IMG/VR virus record: IMGVR_UViG_3300009285_000157
Span: 1 to 36,726 of that record
DNA length: 36,726 nt
Direction: 5' to 3' (one strand)
DNA from: a virus
Notes under the pieces: model-generated
What the model was told of the DNA's origin: nothing
Database searches by the model: none
What the model saw: the letters and a program-made list of their open reading frames with translations, nothing else
Shown here: piece after piece, positions 7,304 through 15,439 of the stretch
Layout: each line of letters starts with the position of its first letter
How positions within the stretch are numbered: the stretch's first letter is position 1
Translations under genes and position numbers: made by a program

Positions 7304-9421
7304 CTACTTTCCACCTCGCAAACGTGCCATTAAGCCCTGTAATCCACGTTGTAGTATATTCCCCGTAGGTGGGGTCGCCATAGGCGTAGACTCTGGCTCT
7401 GGTGTAGGTTCCGGTATCTGTGGCTCCTCTGTAGGTAGTTCTTCTGGTGGTAGTTCTTCTGTAGGTTCTTCCATAGGCATTTCTCCTTGCGGTTCCATTT
7501 GTGACTGTTCACCTATTCCTTGCTTGGCATTCATCATAACTTGTTGCATAAAGCCGATAATTGATTGTTTCTGTTGCTCGTCTAGTTCGTTGAACTTCCG
7601 GCTCTTTAAGAATAACTCTAGGGTGAATAGGTACTTCTTGCTTGGTGATGCCGGAACTTCAATGTTTTGTCCGCCTATTAATGCCATAATGTCGTCCATT
7701 GCTTTACTGTCGTGTTCCGTACCCTCTTCTCCAAGTAACGCAAGATACTTCGGATACTCAAATCGGTAGTACAGTATTCTTCGCGCAACCTCTTTCGGAT
7801 TTTCCTTATCAAGTCCCTCGGCAAGTGTTAATGGGTCAAGTATGCCCGCTAACTGCATAGTTTCGTTCTTGATTGTTTGTTTATCCTTCGGCATGACTGA
7901 CCCTGCCTTTACTCGTACCTGAATACCGTCCTCAATCTTATCTCTACTCCACTCTATGAACTGAGTTTTACCTGCCGAATCCTGAAATCTGACAATCTCT
8001 GGCTCGTCCCAATACACCATCATCATCTGAATCCACGCCTTGTATAGTCGGTCCATAGCGTCCTCGATAGAATCGGCAATGGTCTGAAGTCTACCCAAGT
8101 TGGCACGTTGGCTGATTACCTCCTGTCCTAGGGTCTTGATTCCACTGTTTTCTCCTCGAATAGGAGCGTTGGCTCCAAACAAGTTGTCTATCTCTGCTCG
8201 TGCATCATATTTGTCTTCTGTAACGTAGTTTGGTAACTGATTGATGGGGAGTCTTGCAGCAGCAGCCCTCACGTCACCTTTCACCATAATAATTTCTGAT
8301 GGGTCGCCAATGAGTTTCGCAGCATCGTCTTGGCTAATCATGTCCTCGTTAAGAACTCTACCGCTTGACGCTTGGTCTGCGTTCTCTACAATCTGCCTTC
8401 CCCTCTTGTTTAATGTGTCCTGTAGGGGAATGGACTGGTCCATGAACGATGTGTCGTCAATAATGTATTTGCCGAGATTGAGGTGATTAACCACGATATA
8501 TGGTTTGTGTGGCTCACTAAAGAAGTTCAGGCTCCTAATTCCTTGTTCGATCTGTTGCATCTCGCCATAGTTCCAGTTCGGATTCTTCGCCTTGCCAAGT
8601 ATAAGCTGGTCGATTTTCCACGCAACCGCTTCCTTTCTTTTGTTTTGTGAATCATAATAGGTAAACCAGACCTCCATGTGCCCTATGATTCTTGATGTTT
8701 GGCTTCTCACTCCACGCTTAATATCGAATTTTTGGTATATCTCGTCTTTCTTATCGGGAAATCTAACACATAATTCCTCAATGGTTGACGTAAGGTACTC
8801 GGCAATAAGCCCCACATTATCGGGGTCCGTCGATTGTTGCTCAAATACTACCTTTTCTGGTCTTACGACTTCGGTAACGATTTCACCACGCCTAGAACCG
8901 TCCTCTCGCAACTTGCCCTTTGTCGGGTCAAAACGGTACTTTATCACTGCGATTCTTTTACCTACCATGAGATGTCTGGCAGCCATTGAGAGTTTCTGCT
9001 TCATGTACTGATCTTCGTACATAGCAAGAAGTACGTTACCCAAGTCCTGTGCTAACTCTCGTGATTCATCGGTATCTTGTGCCTCCGTAACTATCGGCTC
9101 GGCTGGCTGAGACGTAATCATTGGAACTAAAGTCTCTACTGCCGTAATGATTCTATTGTTCTTGTATGGTACTTGGTAGTCGTATAGGTCGCTCTCTTGG
9201 TATGATTCATTAAGGTAGTACTTCTCGCCACGCTTTCTGACCTCATCAAGGTTCAACTTCTCGTTCCACCACGCAACAGCGTCTTCTACTCGGTGTCCGA
9301 TTATACTTGCGACCTGTTGGTCAGTGAGTTCAAGTCCTAGAGTATCCCCCTGTTCAGCCAAAACTCCCTCAATTCTCTCGTCTGAGTCGAAATTATTAAC
9401 CATGTTTGGTGATAGCTGCAT
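7304..9421 (-). CDS. Portal protein (P22-like size)
   Basis: The product has 705 residues, near the size of P22-type portals (about 725). The order of features fits: an N-terminal helical region with NRIITAVETLVPMITSQPAE, then VGKRIAVIKYRF, PEKVVFEQQSTDP, then a stem-like segment with QQIEQGIRSLNFFSEPHKPY and SFMDQSIPLQDTLNKRGRQI, then SGIKTLGQEVISQRANLGRL. The last 70 residues are a Pro/Glu/Thr-rich repeat (EEPTEELPPEELPTEEP) ending in RGLQGLMARLRGGK, probably disordered. It forms the dodecameric DNA gate of the head and partners the terminase encoded just upstream. Confidence 0.92.
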   Translation of the reverse strand: MQLSPNMVNNFDSDERIEGVLAEQGDTLGLELTDQQVASIIGHRVEDAVAWWNEKLNLDEVRKRGEKYYLNESYQESDLYDYQVPYKNNRIITAVETLVPMITSQPAEPIVTEAQDTDESRELAQDLGNVLLAMYEDQYMKQKLSMAARHLMVGKRIAVIKYRFDPTKGKLREDGSRRGEIVTEVVRPEKVVFEQQSTDPDNVGLIAEYLTSTIEELCVRFPDKKDEIYQKFDIKRGVRSQTSRIIGHMEVWFTYYDSQNKRKEAVAWKIDQLILGKAKNPNWNYGEMQQIEQGIRSLNFFSEPHKPYIVVNHLNLGKYIIDDTSFMDQSIPLQDTLNKRGRQIVENADQASSGRVLNEDMISQDDAAKLIGDPSEIIMVKGDVRAAAARLPINQLPNYVTEDKYDARAEIDNLFGANAPIRGENSGIKTLGQEVISQRANLGRLQTIADSIEDAMDRLYKAWIQMMMVYWDEPEIVRFQDSAGKTQFIEWSRDKIEDGIQVRVKAGSVMPKDKQTIKNETMQLAGILDPLTLAEGLDKENPKEVARRILYYRFEYPKYLALLGEEGTEHDSKAMDDIMALIGGQNIEVPASPSKKYLFTLELFLKSRKFNELDEQQKQSIIGFMQQVMMNAKQGIGEQSQMEPQGEMPMEEPTEELPPEELPTEEPQIPEPTPEPESTPMATPPTGNILQRGLQGLMARLRGGK

Positions 9422-9427
9422 ATTCTA

Positions 9428-9676
9428 TTATACGACCCTGTGGCAGAATCCACAACGGTTACAAAATATATCTATCGGTCTTTTCTCCTCGACTACCTCG
9501 TCAAACACAAGTATAAGTAGTTCATGGTAGTAGGTAAACATCGGCTTTCCGCACCTGACACAATGAAAGTTCTTCTGCTCGGTGGGTCTGTTCTGATTAA
9601 TCACAACAGTCACCATCTCACGATTGTCTGTCCGATTTGTTCCTTTTACTTTGATTTCTATCATCTTGTTTTCCAA
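9428..9676 (-). CDS. Small zinc-ribbon protein between terminase and portal
   Basis: The product has 82 residues with two CxxC knuckles, HCVRCGKPMF near residue 38 and FCNRCGFCH near residue 71, which would bind one zinc ion. The layout is like Com-type zinc-ribbon regulators of Mu-like phages, but similarity is limited to the knuckles. It overlaps the terminase gene by 16 bases and ends six bases before the portal start, so it is translationally coupled. A role in packaging or in translation control is possible but unproved. A later in-frame ATG (MIEIKVKG) is an alternative start. Confidence 0.7.
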   Translation of the reverse strand: MENKMIEIKVKGTNRTDNREMVTVVINQNRPTEQKNFHCVRCGKPMFTYYHELLILVFDEVVEEKRPIDIFCNRCGFCHRVV

Positions 9677-11277
9677 CCCCTTCTACCTTTATTTAACCTT
9701 GCTATTATGTCCTTCGTATCTATACTCGGTACTGTTCCCTCTGGTGAAATTGTAACACTCTCGTTATCCTTTTTGATAGTAGGTCGCACAACACCCCCAC
9801 CACTGAATGTTTTTTCCATCGCAATTCTGAAATACGTTGTGGCAAAACAGAAATGGTCGGCTCTCCCCTCTATAGTCTTCCAAACAGGTCGTTGCATACC
9901 CTTCTCGTTTTCTTCTACCGTTCTGTAGAGCTGTAACCAATGGGTGATATACGTTTCTAGTTCACTTCCCACCATATTAAATACAATCTCTTTCTGTTGT
10001 AGTTCTGATACAACTCGGTCAATGATCTTTGTTCTGTCTGAAGTTACGGTGTATTGTTTTTCACCCGACCCCCACTTAATGACCTGTAAGTCCTTTTGTT
10101 CCTGTGTGAAAAAATGCACGAACACTTTTCCGTGATACTTCTGCGCCAGCTTCATAGGTATGGTCGGGAATGGATTGCTATCTATCACGCAGTATGCGTT
10201 ATACCTGACTATATCGTCTTCTACCTTTTGCCAATCGTCTGTTTCGTAGACTCTAAATATCCCAAACACATTGCCAATTACAACTGTTTTAACAACTCCA
10301 TTGTCAACTCCCATACATACATCGGTCATCGGATTGCTACCGGGGGCTAGACAATCAATTATATTCTGCCTTGTTATTCCAGCATCACCTGAAATGTACG
10401 GTAACCCTAACGTGAAGTTGTTGAACACCTGCTGATCCCCCTTGCTGTCTGCAATAATCTTCTTAGCACTGTGCCACGGTATCATCATTTGCGACAACCA
10501 ATAACCCGAAACCTCCTTGTCTAGGTGTTTTTTAACCCACTCCCCTGTCCTTCTAGTTTCATTGTCTATTTCTCTTCCACATTTTGTACACATATAGATT
10601 CCACGCTTCAAGTCGATATTATCAGGGTATTTCATGTAGAACTTGTTGTTACAGTGTGGACAAGTGATAAACCAGTGTTTTTTATCCGATACCTGCCACT
10701 TCTCGTCAACACCATATCCGGGAATACTTGGGTTGCTAAACTGCCACACGAAACCTAAGTCGGGTCGCATACGCTTCGCGTCATCAAGTCGGCTTCGGTA
10801 AATTTGTAGAACTTTCTGATTTGAACGATCCACCTCATCGTTAATCAAAATGTGGGCGGATATAGAAATCGCCACCGCCTCTTCCCAGCTTCCTCTAAAG
10901 TATACGAACCTGTTTCCCACGGCTTTGAGTGCCACACTGTCTGTCTTTCCCATCCATGACTGATACACGGGGTTCTGCATGATTATCGGGTCTACCTTCG
11001 GCATTACAAAGTCTTTCACTACGCTCTTGCTTGGAAGTGTGTAGACGACATTCGCTTCCATGTACTTCGCCATCCACAAACTTTTATTGATTCCTAGTAC
11101 ACTCCACCCGATTTGCGAGGGCTTCATAATCACCTGCTCTGGTGTCATGTCTTTATAGGGTCGTATGATGAACGCATGGTCTTTGAACTCCATTACTTCA
11201 CCGTTTTCGTTGCGTATTTGATTATTAGAAATGAACGCCAAAGGGTTCACTTCATCCATCACTGATTCTATTCCCAT
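9661..11277 (-). CDS. Terminase large subunit (GpA-like)
   Basis: The product has 538 residues and is the DNA-packaging ATPase and nuclease. A Walker A-like segment MKPSQIGWS lies at 51-59, in the style of the deviant lambda GpA loop (KSARVGYS) and not GxxGxGKS. A Walker B segment HILINDEVD is at 142-150. A zinc-finger insert uses CPHC (206-209) and CTKC (230-233), also typical of the GpA family. The nuclease part starts near MGVDNG (322-327), with CVIDSNPFP and RADHFCFATTYFR further on. It would cut concatemeric DNA and pump it through the portal encoded two genes downstream. Confidence 0.93.
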   Translation of the reverse strand: MGIESVMDEVNPLAFISNNQIRNENGEVMEFKDHAFIIRPYKDMTPEQVIMKPSQIGWSVLGINKSLWMAKYMEANVVYTLPSKSVVKDFVMPKVDPIIMQNPVYQSWMGKTDSVALKAVGNRFVYFRGSWEEAVAISISAHILINDEVDRSNQKVLQIYRSRLDDAKRMRPDLGFVWQFSNPSIPGYGVDEKWQVSDKKHWFITCPHCNNKFYMKYPDNIDLKRGIYMCTKCGREIDNETRRTGEWVKKHLDKEVSGYWLSQMMIPWHSAKKIIADSKGDQQVFNNFTLGLPYISGDAGITRQNIIDCLAPGSNPMTDVCMGVDNGVVKTVVIGNVFGIFRVYETDDWQKVEDDIVRYNAYCVIDSNPFPTIPMKLAQKYHGKVFVHFFTQEQKDLQVIKWGSGEKQYTVTSDRTKIIDRVVSELQQKEIVFNMVGSELETYITHWLQLYRTVEENEKGMQRPVWKTIEGRADHFCFATTYFRIAMEKTFSGGGVVRPTIKKDNESVTISPEGTVPSIDTKDIIARLNKGRRGWKTR

Positions 11278-11363
11278 CGTGAAACATTACATAATCTTAA
11301 ATCCCGCAGTTCCCGTATACTACCCCCGAAGAAATGCGATACCCAACATACATTTCACAAACA

Positions 11364-11783
11364 TCATTTACGCATCAATTCTTCAAACTTCTTCGTGAAT
11401 ACTTCCGACAACTCCTCTCGTTGTTCTGGTGTTAGCACCTGCTTCGTCTCGATAGCACCCCCATCTTTGCCCGTCATTTCGATGTTTTGAGGAGCTTTGC
11501 TAATATGTAACTCTATCCTGTGTAGTACAAACTTCGGGCTTCTTGCATACCTAAACATATCAACTTCTCGTACCGTATAACTCTCTGGATTTAGCTTAAT
11601 ATCCTTTTTTATTGCTAGAAACTGTGCGTAGTTCATTCCTTGGTACTTTTCGTACAAGTCCATCATCTCCTGCGCCACACGTCTTCTTTCCCACCCCGCT
11701 TTCTTCTGTTCTGGATGGGGTTGTCCACTAACATCAAACCCTTTACCTGTAACTCCTCCCGTGTTTTTACCCGTGTTCTCCAT
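11364..11783 (-). CDS. Terminase small subunit (probable)
   Basis: The product has 139 residues and lies 86 bases upstream of the large terminase gene. Its N-terminus (GGVTGKGFDVSGQPHPEQKK, then AGWERRR) and the C-terminal IEMTGKDGGAIETKQV match the build of small terminase subunits: an N-terminal helical DNA-binding part, an oligomerising middle and a C-terminal tail that contacts the large subunit. It would recognise the packaging site. The GGAIE-KQV motif recurs in the small protein encoded at 12195-12437. Confidence 0.75.
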   Translation of the reverse strand: MENTGKNTGGVTGKGFDVSGQPHPEQKKAGWERRRVAQEMMDLYEKYQGMNYAQFLAIKKDIKLNPESYTVREVDMFRYARSPKFVLHRIELHISKAPQNIEMTGKDGGAIETKQVLTPEQREELSEVFTKKFEELMRK

Positions 11784-11787
11784 TCTG

Positions 11788-11913
11788 CTACTTCACTAAA
11801 CTTACCGCCTTTTGCCACGCTTCTTGTGAACTAAAATGCCTTTGCCACTTCATCCCTATGCCAAGCCTCTTAAGCTTTTTATTCTGTAACCTTTTCTTAA
11901 TATCTTTTCCCAT
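11788..11913 (-). CDS. Small basic 41-residue protein
   Basis: This frame is too short for usual ORF cut-offs but is well supported. It starts at 11913 with AAAGGGA about nine bases upstream, ends four bases before the start of the small terminase gene and begins one base after the preceding stop. The sequence starts MGKDIKKRLQNKKLKRLGIG and has 11 lysines and four arginines, plus MKWQRHFSSQEAWQKAVSLV at the end, which looks helical. The function is unknown; nucleic-acid binding is possible. Confidence 0.65.
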   Translation of the reverse strand: MGKDIKKRLQNKKLKRLGIGMKWQRHFSSQEAWQKAVSLVK

Positions 11914-11914
11914 A

Positions 11915-12208
11915 CTACAATCCCTTTAATTGATCTTGAGTAAAATAGTCCTTCAACTTACTAGGGTATGCCTTAGCAAAATCGACATTCACCTTATTCC
12001 CTGTCGTCCACGGCTGTAAAACGTCCTTTTCGTGTTTAGTTCTCTCGTAGTTCACCCTGTCGGATTGAGATTGTGTCGCAAACTCTGGCAGTTGTGGTAA
12101 ATCCGTACCTCTGTCTGCTTCCATACACTGCTTACAGGGGAGTACACCTAGTCGGCTATGAATTGTCGCATCCCTACCGCAACCCCTCGGACACTTAGTC
12201 TTTCCCAT
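11915..12208 (-). CDS. Zinc-finger protein of unknown function
   Basis: The product has 97 residues. The N-terminus carries CPRGCGRDATIHSRLG followed by LPCKQCMEAD, a single zinc knuckle pair. The remainder is polar and helical, ending KLKDYFTQDQLKGL. It overlaps the preceding gene by 14 bases. It belongs to the small-gene string between GroEL and the terminase subunits. No family is recognised with confidence. Confidence 0.7.
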   Translation of the reverse strand: MGKTKCPRGCGRDATIHSRLGVLPCKQCMEADRGTDLPQLPEFATQSQSDRVNYERTKHEKDVLQPWTTGNKVNVDFAKAYPSKLKDYFTQDQLKGL

Positions 12209-12437
12209 GTATCAATTCGTCAACTAATTTCTGCTCTGCCCCATCCCTCTCATCCGCCACTTGTTGTGGGCTTTTCGCTGTCACCACACCCCCAACCTTC
12301 CTTGTTTCTACTGTCTCGACCTGTTTTTCTTCAATGGCACCACCCTTCATTCTACCAATTTCTACCCCTTCTAGGGTAAAATACGTTACATTTTCCCCCT
12401 CGTACACGGCTATAACCTGTACTAGTAGCGATTTCAT
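12195..12437 (-). CDS. Small unknown protein directly after GroEL
   Basis: The product has 80 residues. Its ATG overlaps the stop codon of the chaperonin gene, so translation is coupled. The first 30 residues look like a beta sheet (MKSLLVQVIAVYEGENVTYF, then TLEGVEIG), followed by MKGGAIEEKQVETVE and a charged helical end. The segment GGAIEEKQV resembles GGAIETKQV in the small terminase subunit encoded just downstream. The function is unknown. A role with the chaperonin is a guess from position only. Confidence 0.7.
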   Translation of the reverse strand: MKSLLVQVIAVYEGENVTYFTLEGVEIGRMKGGAIEEKQVETVETRKVGGVVTAKSPQQVADERDGAEQKLVDELIHGKD

Positions 12438-14011
12438 TCTCGCGGTGGCATCTCTTGCATTGGAATTAGTCTGCTAATCGTGAGTATCATAGTACCCACA
12501 GATACCGCATTTTCCATACACAATCTTACAACCTTAGTCGGATCGATAATCCCTGCTTCCATGAGGTCGACTACCTTCCCGCCCATAGCCTCGTACCCTT
12601 CTTTGTATTTCCCGTTTTTTTTGATACTTGTCATAATCTCGCCGATAGTCTTTTGAGATTCTCCACAATTCAACATTACTTTTCTCATTGGCTGTTCCAA
12701 TACTTCACGCATAAGCCTAGCACCGTCAGAATCACCCTTAATTGCTTGCGCAAGTCTAAGAAACGTAATACCACTCCCCGCAACAATTCCCTCTTCTAGG
12801 GCTGATTTTGCTGCCCCTACGGCATCTTTAACACGCTCCACCTTCTCCCTTGCTTCAGTTTCGGTTTTCGCACCGACTCTCACTACCGCAACACCTGTCG
12901 TCATTTTGGCTAGTCGCTCCTCATACGCCTCTTTAATCGCCACATTTGGTGCCTTTGCTAGTAAACCTTTGACTACCTTCACTTGGTCCTTAATGTCCTC
13001 GCTCTTTCCTTTCCCCCCTACAATCATTGTGACTTTCATATCGGCGACGACCTTATCCGCTTTACCCAAGAAAGATAGATCATTCACGTCCATATCAGCG
13101 TCGCTGGCAACAACCCTCCCCCCTGTAACAATAGCAATATCCTCCAAAAACCCTATTTTATTCTCTCCGTATCCGGGTGGTTTCACGACCAAACAGTTAA
13201 TCGTGCCGTTCATCTTGTTTGCTACTAAAATCTTTAACGCAACACCACCTACATCTCCAACTATTACTATGTTCTTAAACCCCTTTGTTACAATAGCCTC
13301 AATAATTGGTACTATCTCCAACTGTGTGGTAATGTTTCTGTCCGTAATGATAATCACGGGATTATTAACTACTGCTTCGTTCCGGTTTGGATCCGTTATG
13401 AAGTACGGCGAACTAAATCCTCTTGCGATACTCATTCCGTCAGTCTTGTCAACATATGTCTCATAGCTTCCTGACTCTTCTACGGTAACTAATCCCTCGA
13501 TACCCATCTCAAACACTGCCTTTCCTACCATGTCACCAATTTCTTTGCTTGCTGAACTAATGGTCGCCACTTGCTGTAATTCTGATACTGTCTTTGCAGG
13601 TTTGCTAATTTTTGTTAGTTCATCTTTTGTGTCCGCTAGTGCTTGGTATATCTCATCACGCAACACCATTGGATTGACCCCATTCTCCTTCAGTTTCATG
13701 CCTCTACTGACAATTTCATACGCTAACAATGTTGAGGTAGTCGTCCCGTCTCCTGCTTCCTCGTTAGTCTTTTGTGCTGCTTCTTTCACCATATCAATAC
13801 CCATCTGTACAAACTTGTCTGTGCTTCTAACTTCTTTCGCTACCGTAACACCATCGTGAACCACAATGGGTGTTCCCCAATTCCTCTGAATAGCCACGTT
13901 GTTCCCCTTGGGTGAAAGTGTCGTGCAAACAGTTTCATAAAGAAGATGAACGCCCGTTAAGAGCTTTTCCTGCGCCTTTTTACCGAAAATAATATCTTTG
14001 GATGTTTTCAT
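12434..14011 (-). CDS. groEL: Chaperonin GroEL (Cpn60)
   Basis: The product has 525 residues against about 548 in bacteria. Conserved elements are in order: KDIIFGKKAQ at the start, TLSPKGNNVAIQ, VVHDGVTVAKE (Asp 53), GDGTTTSTLLA (87-97), GFSSPYFITD in the apical domain, VKDAVGAAKSALEEGIVAGSG for the nucleotide pocket and GIIDPTKVVRLCMENA near the end. The ATPase residues therefore look intact. The end is EMPPRE, without the usual Gly-Gly-Met tail. It would fold phage or host proteins with the GroES encoded at 15170-15436. The best Shine-Dalgarno-like sequence (AAGGAG) is about 35 bases upstream, so initiation may be unusual. Confidence 0.95.
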   Translation of the reverse strand: MKTSKDIIFGKKAQEKLLTGVHLLYETVCTTLSPKGNNVAIQRNWGTPIVVHDGVTVAKEVRSTDKFVQMGIDMVKEAAQKTNEEAGDGTTTSTLLAYEIVSRGMKLKENGVNPMVLRDEIYQALADTKDELTKISKPAKTVSELQQVATISSASKEIGDMVGKAVFEMGIEGLVTVEESGSYETYVDKTDGMSIARGFSSPYFITDPNRNEAVVNNPVIIITDRNITTQLEIVPIIEAIVTKGFKNIVIVGDVGGVALKILVANKMNGTINCLVVKPPGYGENKIGFLEDIAIVTGGRVVASDADMDVNDLSFLGKADKVVADMKVTMIVGGKGKSEDIKDQVKVVKGLLAKAPNVAIKEAYEERLAKMTTGVAVVRVGAKTETEAREKVERVKDAVGAAKSALEEGIVAGSGITFLRLAQAIKGDSDGARLMREVLEQPMRKVMLNCGESQKTIGEIMTSIKKNGKYKEGYEAMGGKVVDLMEAGIIDPTKVVRLCMENAVSVGTMILTISRLIPMQEMPPRE

Positions 14012-14075
14012 AATAATGGAGCTGTTGCGCCCTCTAATCTTATCTCCTTATACTACCATATTGTACAAAAGTCGT

Positions 14076-14663
14076 CTATCGCCTGCTTCTCAAGTGGCTG
14101 TTGCCCGAATCCCAAACCATAGGCGTTATGCCTGCTGCATAGTCGTGTTTCTTATGACAACTCATACACAATGCGATGTAGTCGTCTACATTTCTTCTGT
14201 ATTTGTGATCTATATTTGCCCATCCCACACCAGGACCATTTTTACCACATCGGCTACACTCTATTGGCTTACCTTTGTAGTAGTTTATCCATTTATGTAT
14301 TGCGTGATAGCCGGCTTTATCGCCTTTCCACTTGTTATTCAGTGGTCCAACATTACTTTTTCTTAAAGATTCAACCCTCTTTTCGTTGCCAAGCGACCTA
14401 TTGTGGGCAAGACAACACTTCTGAGAGCAGTACCTTCCACAATTGCCTAACTTTATACATGAGGGGGATGCGTACTTTCGAAAAGCCTTCCCACATTCGC
14501 CACATATGAACGTCCTGTAATTTTCTTCTCGATAGTTCCAAGGCACAGCACCAATCCTGCCAAGATTCGCACACCGCCTAGAACAATATCTGGCTGTATG
14601 TCTCCTGTCATTGCTAACAGTAAATTCTTGCTCGCAGTTTTGACATCGTAACACCGTTGGCAT
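14076..14663 (-). CDS. HNH endonuclease with zinc fingers (homing-like)
   Basis: The product has 195 residues. The first 85 residues hold several Cys pairs (CQNC, CSRRC, CGEC, CSQKC), as in zinc fingers of free-standing homing nucleases. The C-terminal half carries an HNH core: CSRCG (136-140), ANIDHKYRRNVDDYIALC with Asp152-His153 and Asn158, then CMSCHKKHD (166-174). It sits alone between GroEL and the plus-strand gene, with its own promoter, as mobile HNH genes often do. No intron signature is visible. It probably makes a nick or break to promote its own spread (family knowledge). Confidence 0.85.
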   Translation of the reverse strand: MPTVLRCQNCEQEFTVSNDRRHTARYCSRRCANLGRIGAVPWNYREENYRTFICGECGKAFRKYASPSCIKLGNCGRYCSQKCCLAHNRSLGNEKRVESLRKSNVGPLNNKWKGDKAGYHAIHKWINYYKGKPIECSRCGKNGPGVGWANIDHKYRRNVDDYIALCMSCHKKHDYAAGITPMVWDSGNSHLRSRR

Positions 14664-14668
14664 GTACT

Positions 14669-14697
14669 ATTGTAGCCCTATGGCGTAGAGTTGTCAA
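14669..14697 (-). promoter_or_regulatory. Promoter for HNH gene, likely leaderless
   Basis: TTGACA (14692-14697) and TACAAT (14669-14674) on the minus strand are 17 bases apart. The expected start of transcription, about seven bases after the -10 box, falls on the ATG of the HNH gene at 14663-14661. The message would therefore have little or no leader. It probably also feeds the chaperonin and packaging genes. Confidence 0.75.
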
Positions 14698-14733
14698 TGG
14701 AACATTTTTACATCTCATGTTACTATTATATCT

Positions 14734-15021
14734 ATGAATCCAAATCAGAACTCAACACCTGACATAAACCTCCAACTGGAATCGCTTAGACAACGCGCCT
14801 CACTCGGAAACTCTAGTTCCGGTATAGGTGCTGACGTGGCTAATTCACCTACTGTACAGAATCCTTTAGCCCAAGCGGGTCAATTACCCCCTAAAGATGG
14901 TGCGATTGGTAATCCTTCAACCCCTACGATTAAGGGAATGAAACAACAGAAGGGTGAAGCGCAAATACTTGTTGACGCACTCAAACAACGACTTCAAGCC
15001 CTCACAAAGAGAGGCGAGTAG
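14734..15021 (+). CDS. Only plus-strand gene: small polar protein
   Basis: The product has 95 residues and lies opposite to all other genes. The N-terminal 65 residues are polar and rich in Asn, Ser, Gln and Pro (MNPNQNSTPDINLQLESLRQ), probably disordered. The end, KGEAQILVDALKQRLQALTK, looks like an amphipathic helix. No minus-strand gene overlaps it, and it stops exactly where the convergent membrane-protein gene stops. There is no Shine-Dalgarno sequence before the ATG, only TATTATATCT, which could be a -10 box giving a leaderless message. The function is unknown. Its solitary orientation suggests separate timing. Confidence 0.7.
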   Translation: MNPNQNSTPDINLQLESLRQRASLGNSSSGIGADVANSPTVQNPLAQAGQLPPKDGAIGNPSTPTIKGMKQQKGEAQILVDALKQRLQALTKRGE

Positions 15022-15168
15022 TCATTTATCCTTGCTCCCGAACAAGGCACTTAGCACCAGCCATAGAAAAAATGACTGCCAGAAGTCAAGGTAAATACCA
15101 AACCATGTGAGTATCCATCGCAGGACACTGACTGCTATCCAAATACCAAAAACATACAATAGCAACAT
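15022..15168 (-). CDS. Small hydrophobic membrane protein
   Basis: This 48-residue frame follows GroES immediately. It starts at 15168 with AGGA six bases upstream. The sequence has two hydrophobic stretches, MLLLYVFGIWIAVSVLRWIL and YLDFWQSFFLWLVLSALFG, ending GSKDK, so it may be a helical hairpin in the membrane. Its TGA stop abuts the TAG of the plus-strand gene. It could be holin-like or a superinfection or envelope factor; nothing more can be said. It is too short for usual gene callers. Confidence 0.65.
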   Translation of the reverse strand: MLLLYVFGIWIAVSVLRWILTWFGIYLDFWQSFFLWLVLSALFGSKDK

Positions 15169-15169
15169 A

Positions 15170-15436
15170 TTATTCCTGCGGTAATACCGCTAAAATATCC
15201 TTAAAATCTAGAAAGTTGTAAATCTTGCCCTTGATTCGTATCTGATTGTCTGAGTACCTTCTGTACACAATAATGTCGCCAATACTAAACTCGACGGGCT
15301 TCTTACCCTCGCCAATCTCGACAACCTTGCCTATTTCTGGCACTTTTGCCTCCTTGTCATTGACATCGACTACCAGTCCACTTGCGGTATTTAGTGTAGT
15401 CGGCTCGCAAATCACTACTTTTCTTGATGCTTTCAT
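15170..15436 (-). CDS. groES: Co-chaperonin GroES (Cpn10)
   Basis: The product has 88 residues, slightly shorter than bacterial GroES (about 97). TTLNTASGLVVDVNDKEAKV matches the mobile-loop region that contacts GroEL (T..SGIILPD in cellular proteins). It is followed by PEIGKVVEIGEGKKPVEFSI, GDIIVYRRYSDNQIRIKGK and the end YNFLDFKDILAVLPQE, which matches the typical LREDDILAVL. It would cap the GroEL encoded about 1.2 kb downstream, although the two are separated by an HNH gene and an opposite-strand gene. It ends just before the start of the small membrane protein. Confidence 0.92.
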   Translation of the reverse strand: MKASRKVVICEPTTLNTASGLVVDVNDKEAKVPEIGKVVEIGEGKKPVEFSIGDIIVYRRYSDNQIRIKGKIYNFLDFKDILAVLPQE

Positions 15437-15439
15437 GTT

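Noticed and set aside
12906-13466. Long plus-strand frame opposite GroEL
   Set aside because: It is an antisense shadow of a well-conserved chaperonin gene, has low-complexity Ser/Phe/Thr text, and has no ribosome site.
14012-14075. Separate promoter for GroEL (TACAAT near 14064)
   Set aside because: No -35 box at acceptable distance was found; the nearest, TTGAGA, would need a spacer of about 22 bases.
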